DNA of 6,758 nucleotides. Origin: Bacteroidota bacterium (lineage in GTDB: Bacteria > Bacteroidota > Bacteroidia > Chitinophagales > UBA2359). Under the pieces are notes generated by a model. It worked only from the letters and a program-made list of their open reading frames with translations, searched no databases and had not been told where the DNA came from. Within the stretch, counting starts at the first letter, position 1. Each line of letters begins with the position of its first letter. The position numbers and the translations under genes are program-made. Of the stretch, positions 1 through 5,684 are shown piece after piece. The stretch spans positions 1 to 6,758 of the forward strand of contig JAHDCM010000037.1 of the NCBI GenBank assembly GCA_020629895.1, read 5' to 3'.

Positions 1-306
1 TGCTTGTTTTGTTTTACAAGGATAGGCATGTATATTGCGTGCTTTGAGCGTGTAGTTTGGTCGAAAACGATGCATGTAGATATGTCCAAATACTTCGAGT
101 TCGTTGGCAAATTCTGGAGCTAGTATTTCATGATGTGTTGGGTCAAAATACCGCAAGGCATTTCGAATTGCTAGTTGTTTTTCGGCAACTGTTAAATCGT
201 GATTGCGATAGGGCGCGCGATTAAGCGTGGGATCAATTGTTGTAGCGGAAGGAAGTTCTTGTGGAATACCTTTCCGTATTGCTTCTTGAAATTCCAGTAG
301 AGTCAT
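1..306 (-). CDS. hutU: Urocanate hydratase, N-terminal fragment
   Basis: The enzyme catalyses the second step of histidine degradation, hydrating urocanate to 4-imidazolone-5-propionate in the cytosol with a tightly bound NAD+. The minus strand is open from an ATG at 306-304 to the window edge, giving 102 residues that begin MTLLEFQEAIRKGIPQELPS. Segments typical of Bacteroidota urocanases are visible: 'FQEAIRKGIPQELP' near residues 6-19, 'AIRNALRYF' near 48-56, and 'LAPEFANELEVFGHIYMHRFRP' near 62-83. The start fits the family N-terminus, and a promoter-like box lies about 47 nt upstream. The NAD+-binding and catalytic parts lie outside the window, since family members run to about 550-680 residues. 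The gene is divergent from the ATPase gene; other hut genes, if present, are beyond the edge. The assignment rests on recalled family sequence, not a search. Confidence 0.9.
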   Translation of the reverse strand, partial: MTLLEFQEAIRKGIPQELPSATTIDPTLNRAPYRNHDLTVAEKQLAIRNALRYFDPTHHEILAPEFANELEVFGHIYMHRFRPNYTLKARNIHAYPCKTKQA

Positions 307-321
307 AATTAGCGAAATATG

Positions 322-349
322 TTGGAAGAATGATGATGTTCTATATTTC
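322..349 (+). promoter_or_regulatory. Weak candidate promoter for the element and ATPase gene
   Basis: On the plus strand a TTG at 322-324 is followed after 17 nt by TATATTTC at 342-349, which matches TAnnTTTG at all but its last base. A start near 355 would give an approximately 310-nt leader carrying the whole structured element before the ATPase ATG. It would overlap the divergent hutU promoter. The spacing is a little short and such near-matches occur by chance in AT-rich DNA. No better plus-strand candidate was found between 361 and 666. Confidence 0.22.
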
Positions 350-352
350 TTT

Positions 353-360
353 CAAAGTTA
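353..360 (-). promoter_or_regulatory. Bacteroidota-type -7 promoter box for hutU
   Basis: Read on the minus strand this is TAACTTTG, an exact match to the TAnnTTTG -7 consensus used by the Bacteroidota primary sigma factor. It lies 46 nt upstream of the hutU ATG, giving a 5' leader of roughly 40 nt. No good TTTG/TTG box is found about 19-21 bp further upstream, only T-rich sequence, so the -33 half is weak. Confidence 0.5.
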
Positions 361-411
361 ATTATTTTGGGGAACTGTTTTTCTTAAAATGGTCATTTCT
401 TTAGTAGTAGG

Positions 412-425
412 GTGCGATGTGCGAT
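412..425. repeat. Tandem 7-bp direct repeat (GTGCGAT x2)
   Basis: GTGCGAT occurs twice head to tail at 412-418 and 419-425, just outside the 5' edge of the structured element at 430. The second copy also belongs to a tiny hairpin, 421-424 with 428-431, which would compete with the element's closing helix. It could be a boundary scar or chance; only two units are present. Confidence 0.5.
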
Positions 426-447
426 TTTCGCGTGAGGGATAGTAGTG

Positions 448-551
448 GTAGCTTGGCGAAGTAGACAGGTAGTGAGGCTTGAACTAGCAGGGCTGACGGA
501 GGAAGACACTGCTAGAGCTTTAGCCGAACACCTTGTCTAGGAGCCAACTAC
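448..551 (+). other. Arm A of the structured element: long branched hairpin
   Basis: Four nested helices can be drawn. The base pairs GTAG-(C)-TTGGC (448-457) with GCCAACTAC (543-551), nine pairs with one bulged C. Next TAGACAGGT (462-470) pairs with ACC-(T)-TGTCTA (530-539), nine pairs with one bulged T. Then GGCT (476-479) pairs with AGCC (522-525). The apical stem CTAGCAG (484-490) pairs perfectly with CTGCTAG (509-515). The apical loop 491-508 is purine-rich and contains GGAGGAAG at 498-505. A second GGCT at 491-494 could compete with the first for AGCC at 522-525, which would allow an alternative fold. Pairings were found by eye without energy calculation. Confidence 0.6.
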
Positions 552-566
552 AAACGGATAGCCCGA

Positions 567-621
567 CCCCACCAACTGCCTGAAGTTCATGTGAGGACAC
601 ATAAACGAGCAGTTGGTGGGG
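567..621 (+). other. Arm B of the structured element: 13-bp perfect hairpin
   Basis: CCCCACCAACTGC (567-579) is the exact reverse complement of GCAGTTGGTGGGG (609-621). The 29-nt interval contains a smaller hairpin: GTT-C-ATGTG (585-593) pairs with CACAT-A-AAC (598-606), interrupted by one C/A mismatch and capped by AGGA. The sequence after the stem is GCACGCC then AT-rich without a U-tract, which argues against a terminator. A TTG that could be read as an upstream in-frame start of the ATPase gene lies inside the 3' strand of this stem. Confidence 0.75.
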
Positions 622-666
622 GCACGCCATAAAAATAGAACTCAACATAATTATACATACTCACAG

Positions 667-3600
667 ATGGCAGAAAACCAGCAGTCTAATCAAGACATAA
701 CCTCTCCACAATTAGAGGGGGGAACTTATGAAATTATTCAATCTCGTTTACAGCACAATGGCAATGATTTGCGGCAGCGATTAGTGCAGTTGAATGACTC
801 ACGTAAGGTGGTGTTTGGTGCGGTTGAAACTTCGTTGATTGCGAATGCGCATATTGCGACGGATAACAATTGTATTGCACGAGAAATTGTTGCTTTTGGG
901 GATCAATGTATCTTGGGGTACAATGTTCATATTGGTTTGAAATCGAAGATTGAATTGAAAGATGTGTTTAGTGTATATCAATTTCGAGATCACGGATTTC
1001 ATGAGACTGATTTGCGTTTGCTGGAGGATGCATTGTTTTTAGATGATTTTCAGAACCTATATAAGTACTATCGTAACACTACCTTTTCTCGTTTTTTGAT
1101 GACGGATGCCTATTTGTATATGGTATTTCAAACAGGGAAAAGTCATAAAGATATTAAGGTATTTAAGTGGTTGATTGAGGAAGATGGCCTACGTTATGTG
1201 GATGATCGTAGTGCTTCGGAGTATAAGTTGCCTCCTCAATATGAGTTTGAGTGGCAGCGATCGGGAAGAGAGATGCTTCGGGAGGGGAAACATGCCCATA
1301 TTTCGATTTTGGATCGTTTATTTGTAGAGACGACAGGTGGTGATTTGACCATAAAAATTGAAGATAATACGGATACGGGCAGAGGTATTTTCGAAGAGGA
1401 GGTAGCTATCAAGGAGCAAACATTGGATGATGCGGAGTTTTATTATGCTGATTTAGGCAATATTATTGCTTTGAAAATCCGCCCCTATCGAGAAGATTTT
1501 CGCTATTATTTATACAATGAAAAATTGCAGGAAGTACGCCGAGTAGATACGCTTAAAGATGCGGCGGTATTGCTTCCAGAGGGGCATGGCTTGATTTTTT
1601 CGAATGGCTATTATTTGCAAACGGGCGAGTTTAAAATTTTCGATAAGGAGTTTAGTAATATCCAATTTGATACGCGTATTTCTTCGCCCAATGGAGAAGA
1701 TTATTTATACGTTTTTTACCAGCCTGAACTCGGCGAGTATATTCTAATGTCTTATAATATTATTGAGCAAAAGGTAGAGACCCCTATTTTATGTAATGGT
1801 TATACCTGTTTTCCGAATGGTGAATTATGCTATTTTCGAGCTGAAACGAATCCGTCTAAGCATCATGTGATTCAGATTTGGCAGACACCTTATACAACCA
1901 ATGGCATTATCAAAGGAGAACAAACGGATAACTATTTGTATAAGGTAGGTAATAAGGATATTGTACGTGCTATGTCGGAGTGCTATGAGGTGTTGACATT
2001 GTTGAATAAGGAGGATAGTTATCAAAATTTATATTTGGACTTGGTGCGTAAAACGACGAATGTATTAGATGCCTATTATTGGCTGAATCAAAAGGAGGCT
2101 TTTTCGCTTGCAGAACCTTTAAAAGCGATTAATGCCACTGCTGGATCGGCTATTGATGAGTTTGAAAAGGTACAGCGCATCAAGGAAGACTCGAGGCGTG
2201 CAGTGGCTGAGACGGAGCAGAAAATACAAGCTTTGATAAGCACTATTAAACGGGCGCGTTTCGAAACGGTAGATGATTATGTAAAAATTTTGGCTGACTT
2301 GCGTAGTGTACGTGGTGAGTTAATTTCATTGAAGGAATTGCGTTATGTTGATTTAGCGTGGATTGCTCAAAAGGAGGAAGCATTGACAGTCGAAACTGAT
2401 CGCTTATCGGAAGGATGTATTGGCTTTTTATTAGAGGATGATGCTTTGGCTCCTTATCAAGAAAAAGTAGTGGTACAAACACAGGCTTTAGAGGAAGTTA
2501 GTAAAGTAACCGAAGCTAATGAACAGGCGGATAATTTGGATCAAATTGGTAAAGATTTGGAATTGTTGATTGATATTGTGAGCAATTTGAAGATTACTGA
2601 CGCGACGCAAACCACTCGCATTATCGACAATATTTCTGCTATATTCGTAAGCCTTAACCAGCAAAAAGCCAAATTAAAAAACAAGAAAAAAGCCCTTTTT
2701 GGGCAAGAATCGACGGCTGAGTTTGCAGCACAGTTGAAATTATTAGATCAAAGTATCATTAATTATCTTGACCTTAGTGATACTCCTTTACGCTGTGATG
2801 AGTATCTTACTCGCCTCATGGTATCTCTTGAAGAATTAGAAGGACGTTTTGTGGAGTTTGATGAATTTACGGAGCAAATTTATGAGAAACGCACCGAGAT
2901 TAACAATGCGTTTGAAGCACGTAAACTACAACTTGTAGAAATACGAAACCGCCGAGCTGCTTCTTTACAAAATGCTGCTGAACGTATTTTTAAAGGTGTG
3001 CGTAATAAGTTGAAAAACTTTAAAGAAGTAGAAGCGATCAATGCTTATTTTGCTACTGATTTGATGGTGGATAAAGTGCGGGACATTATTCGGCAATTGG
3101 TGGAGGTAGAAGATAATGTGAAAGCGGAAGATGTGCAAAGTCAGTTGAAGAGTATTAAGGAAGAAGCCATTCGACAGTTGAAAGATCGGCAGGATTTGTT
3201 TGTAGAGGGTAAAAATGTGATTAAGTTGGGAAAACACCATTTTGCAGTCAATGTACAACCCTTAGATTTAACAACTGTTTTACGTGGTGAAGAGATGTAT
3301 TTTCACCTCACTGGCACTAACTTTTTCGAAAAGATAAACGACTCCTCCTTTTTAGCTACTCGCCATTTATGGGATCAGTCTCTAATTTCGGAAAGCAAGC
3401 AGGTATATCGAAGCGAATATCTTGCTCATTGGATTTTTAAGCACCACTACGATACGATTAAGGATTGGGTAAGCAACACGGATCAATTATTAGCTTTTAC
3501 TCGTCAAATGATGGCAAATCGCTATCTCGAAGGTTATACGAAAGGGGTACATGACCAAGATGCGGCTATTATTTTGCAAGCTCTTCTTCAATTACATAAC

Positions 3601-5571
3601 GCTATTGACCTATTGCGTTATGCCCCTGATGCGCGTGCTTGTGCAGCCCTATACTGGGAGATATTTGAAGATCAAGAAGAGAAAAAGATACTAAATCACC
3701 AGATCAAAGGAGCAGGACTTATTTTAAATGTGTTTCCTGAAAGTAACGAGTTTCAGGGACTCATTCAAGAATTAAGCACAGAGATCACCCAATTTTTAAA
3801 CGAAACCCAATTGTTTGATCTGCGTATTGCTGAAGCAGCGGGCGAGTATTTGTTTTATGAACTAAGTCGGTCGGATAATTTTGTCATCAGTCAAGAGGCA
3901 AATGATTTATATCAGCAATTTACCAACTACCTCCATAAAGGAAAACACAAACGTACTTTCCAACAATCTTTTGAACAACTAAAAGCGGAACCTGCTCGAA
4001 AATATGCCTTGATTCGACAATGGCTAAGTGCTTTTATTCAACAAAAACAATTAGGCTCCTTAGTCACTAATATTAGTGAAGTCGCAACGTTGTTAATGCT
4101 TGATAATTATGCTGCAAAACGAGTTATTCATACGCCTAGTCAACTTACTTTAGAAGGTTTTAGTGGTAGTCATACACTTGTAGAAGGAGGTCATTATCAA
4201 TTGCATTATATCGACTATATGGAGAAAATGAGGCATTATTTTGAGCAAATAGTACCTCAATTTAAAGCCTTTAGTGAGCAGAAGAAAGAAATGAATGCAA
4301 CTTATAAACAATCTTTACGACTGAGTGAGTTTAAGCCTCGTGTATTGAGTTCTTTTGTGCGTAACCAACTGATTGACCAACTTTACCTTGATATTATTGG
4401 TGATAATTTGGCCAAACAAATTGGTGTAGTTGGTGATCAGAAGCGTACTGACTTGATGGGAATGTTGTTATTAATTTCCCCTCCAGGATATGGAAAAACG
4501 ACCTTGATGGAATATCTATGTAGTCGTTTAGGTTTAATTTTCATGAAGATCAATGGCCCTGCTATCGGGCATGCTGTCACCTCTCTTGATCCTGCCGAAG
4601 CGACCAATGCTGCTGCTAGAGAAGAACTGAAAAAACTAAACCTTGCCTTTGAAATGGGTGATAATGTAATGATTTATGTAGATGATATACAACATTGTCA
4701 TCCTGAGTTTTTACAAAAATTTATCTCTTTGTGCGATGGACAGCGTAAAGTAGAGGGCGTTTATAAGGGCGTCAGTAAAACATACGATTTGCGTGGCAAG
4801 CGGGTTTGTGTGGTCATGGCAGGTAATCCATATACGGAGAGTGGCGATCGTTTTACTATTCCAGATATGCTTGCTAACCGTGCTGACACCTACAATTTGG
4901 GAGACATTATTGGTGACTCTGCTGAACTATTTAAGTTGAGTTATTTAGAGAACTCGCTTACTTCTAATCCTACCCTTAACCGCCTAGCAAGTAGAAGTAT
5001 TAAGGATGTGTTGAGTATGATAAAAATTGCGGAAACCGACCAGCAAGAGGGGATTACTTTTGAGGCGAGTCATAGTAAAGAAGAAATGAACGAGTACATC
5101 AGTGTATTGAAGAAGTTACTACGTATTCGCGATGTCATTCTACGCGTCAATTTAGAGTATATCAAATCGGCGGCTATTGAAGATCGTTATCGCACCGAAC
5201 CTCCTTTCAAATTACAAGGCTCCTATCGAGATATGAATAAGCTGGCGGCTCGTGTCGTTCCTATTATGAATGATGAGGAGTTAGAAACGCTCATTTTATC
5301 GCATTATGAAAGTGAGTCGCAGACGCTTACAAGTGGTGCAGAAGCTAATTTACTTAAATTTAAGGTCATCAATGATTTGCTCAGTGAAGAAGAGGCAGCT
5401 CGTTGGAAAGAGATTAGATCAACTTTTAAGCGACACCAACTGCTCAATGGTAATAACCAGATGGGGCAACTCGTAGGACAATTGACCGCTATTGCAAAGG
5501 GTTTGGATGGTTATTCGAAGGCATTTATTGAAGGTATGGAGCGCATTAGTGATCGGTTGGAAAAAGAATAA
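667..5571 (+). CDS. Giant coiled-coil AAA+ ATPase ('DNA repair ATPase', DUF3686-like)
   Basis: A 1634-residue, apparently soluble protein with no signal peptide or membrane segment. Numbering is from the ATG at 667. An N-terminal segment (LEGGTYEII at 16-24, FGAVET at 50-55, TDNN at 65-68) matches my memory of proteins annotated 'DNA repair ATPase'. It is followed by a beta-rich, propeller-like region (about 110-480), a long charged coiled-coil region (about 494-850), a helical middle (about 870-1230) and a C-terminal AAA+ module. That module shows Walker A SPPGYGKT (1271-1278), Walker B VMIYVDD (1334-1340), a sensor-1 Asn in MAGNP (N1387), a probable arginine finger in LANRAD (R1405) and a sensor-2-like GSYRDMNKL (R1521). 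A helical tail completes it. The ATG is preferred over an in-frame TTG at 613, because the extra 18 residues overlap the stem of the upstream RNA element. There is no Shine-Dalgarno site, as usual in Bacteroidota. The repair role is an annotation tradition, not shown by the sequence; a remodelling motor is the safe inference. Walker B ends Asp-Asp instead of the usual Asp-Glu. Confidence 0.85.
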   Translation: MAENQQSNQDITSPQLEGGTYEIIQSRLQHNGNDLRQRLVQLNDSRKVVFGAVETSLIANAHIATDNNCIAREIVAFGDQCILGYNVHIGLKSKIELKDVFSVYQFRDHGFHETDLRLLEDALFLDDFQNLYKYYRNTTFSRFLMTDAYLYMVFQTGKSHKDIKVFKWLIEEDGLRYVDDRSASEYKLPPQYEFEWQRSGREMLREGKHAHISILDRLFVETTGGDLTIKIEDNTDTGRGIFEEEVAIKEQTLDDAEFYYADLGNIIALKIRPYREDFRYYLYNEKLQEVRRVDTLKDAAVLLPEGHGLIFSNGYYLQTGEFKIFDKEFSNIQFDTRISSPNGEDYLYVFYQPELGEYILMSYNIIEQKVETPILCNGYTCFPNGELCYFRAETNPSKHHVIQIWQTPYTTNGIIKGEQTDNYLYKVGNKDIVRAMSECYEVLTLLNKEDSYQNLYLDLVRKTTNVLDAYYWLNQKEAFSLAEPLKAINATAGSAIDEFEKVQRIKEDSRRAVAETEQKIQALISTIKRARFETVDDYVKILADLRSVRGELISLKELRYVDLAWIAQKEEALTVETDRLSEGCIGFLLEDDALAPYQEKVVVQTQALEEVSKVTEANEQADNLDQIGKDLELLIDIVSNLKITDATQTTRIIDNISAIFVSLNQQKAKLKNKKKALFGQESTAEFAAQLKLLDQSIINYLDLSDTPLRCDEYLTRLMVSLEELEGRFVEFDEFTEQIYEKRTEINNAFEARKLQLVEIRNRRAASLQNAAERIFKGVRNKLKNFKEVEAINAYFATDLMVDKVRDIIRQLVEVEDNVKAEDVQSQLKSIKEEAIRQLKDRQDLFVEGKNVIKLGKHHFAVNVQPLDLTTVLRGEEMYFHLTGTNFFEKINDSSFLATRHLWDQSLISESKQVYRSEYLAHWIFKHHYDTIKDWVSNTDQLLAFTRQMMANRYLEGYTKGVHDQDAAIILQALLQLHNAIDLLRYAPDARACAALYWEIFEDQEEKKILNHQIKGAGLILNVFPESNEFQGLIQELSTEITQFLNETQLFDLRIAEAAGEYLFYELSRSDNFVISQEANDLYQQFTNYLHKGKHKRTFQQSFEQLKAEPARKYALIRQWLSAFIQQKQLGSLVTNISEVATLLMLDNYAAKRVIHTPSQLTLEGFSGSHTLVEGGHYQLHYIDYMEKMRHYFEQIVPQFKAFSEQKKEMNATYKQSLRLSEFKPRVLSSFVRNQLIDQLYLDIIGDNLAKQIGVVGDQKRTDLMGMLLLISPPGYGKTTLMEYLCSRLGLIFMKINGPAIGHAVTSLDPAEATNAAAREELKKLNLAFEMGDNVMIYVDDIQHCHPEFLQKFISLCDGQRKVEGVYKGVSKTYDLRGKRVCVVMAGNPYTESGDRFTIPDMLANRADTYNLGDIIGDSAELFKLSYLENSLTSNPTLNRLASRSIKDVLSMIKIAETDQQEGITFEASHSKEEMNEYISVLKKLLRIRDVILRVNLEYIKSAAIEDRYRTEPPFKLQGSYRDMNKLAARVVPIMNDEELETLILSHYESESQTLTSGAEANLLKFKVINDLLSEEEAARWKEIRSTFKRHQLLNGNNQMGQLVGQLTAIAKGLDGYSKAFIEGMERISDRLEKE

Positions 5572-5613
5572 TTGATGAAATAAAGGAGCTAACTACCGTT
5601 ATAGCATTCATGC

Positions 5614-5661
5614 AAAAACGCCCACTCTATCTAAAAGATAAAGTGGGCGTTTATTTTTTTT
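5614..5661. terminator. Bidirectional intrinsic terminator between convergent genes
   Basis: AAACGCCCACT (5616-5626) pairs with AGTGGGCGTTT (5642-5652). After a C/A mismatch the stem continues as TATCT (5628-5632) with AGATA (5636-5640), closed by an AAA loop. On the plus strand it is followed by a T-rich tract (5650-5661, one A), ending the ATPase transcript about 45 nt after its stop. On the minus strand the A-run at 5614-5618 supplies a shorter U-tract, and the hairpin lies just beyond the stop of the T9SS cargo gene, so it probably serves both genes. Confidence 0.9.
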
Positions 5662-5684
5662 ACAGTATTTTAATCAACTAGTGA

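Larger units (their letters stand above)
430..627 (+). ncRNA. Candidate structured RNA / dispersed three-way-junction element
   Basis: An unrecognised, GC-rich, non-coding block in an AT-rich intergenic region (about 54% GC at 441-628 against about 29% at 301-420, hand counts). It folds on paper as a nested three-way junction. The closing helix pairs GCGTG (430-434) with CACGC (623-627). A short GGG (436-438)/CCC (562-564) helix encloses arm A (448-551), and arm B occupies 567-621. The single-stranded boxes are GCGTGAGGGATAGTAGTGG (430-448), CGGATAGCCCGACCCC (555-570) and GGGGGCACGCC (618-628). GGATAG is present in both of the first two boxes. From memory and unverified, the same order of boxes recurs in many Bacteroidota genomes around arms of differing sequence, so this may be one copy of a dispersed repeat. 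The strand is assumed from its position 39 nt before the ATPase gene; palindromic stems alone do not fix it. No T-tract follows, so it is not an intrinsic terminator. It does not match RNase P RNA, tmRNA, SRP RNA or tRNA as I know them. Function unknown. Confidence 0.6.

Noticed and set aside
567..621. Arm B as an intrinsic terminator or an integron attC site
   Set aside because: No U-tract follows on either strand. The GTTGGTG within it does not fit the attC core GTTRRRY, and there is no second core pair or cassette.
430..627. Group II intron remnant or retron RNA
   Set aside because: No domain V-like hairpin is visible, there is no reverse transcriptase in the window, and the arms do not match the intron or retron msr/msd layout I know.
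430..627. Known housekeeping RNA (RNase P, tmRNA, SRP, 6S) or the RNA of an IscB/TnpB-type nuclease
   Set aside because: None of the signature segments I know for these is present, and no nuclease or transposase gene is nearby. An Rfam scan would settle it.
613..666. TTG at 613 as the start of the ATPase
   Set aside because: It lies in the 3' strand of the perfect 13-bp arm B, and the 18 added residues are unlike the family N-terminus; the ATG at 667 begins a typical MAENQ...LEGGTYEII sequence.
2685..2704. A-run followed by GCCC-TTTTT-GGGC as a frameshift site or antisense terminator
   Set aside because: The A6 run is in the wrong register for a canonical -1 slippery heptamer, the stem is only 4 bp, and the long frame continues intact. 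It is better explained as lysine-rich coiled-coil coding sequence.
799..3258. Minus-strand open frames of 66-97 codons inside the ATPase gene
   Set aside because: They lie antisense to a clearly coding frame, have low-complexity composition and no recognisable domain or start context.
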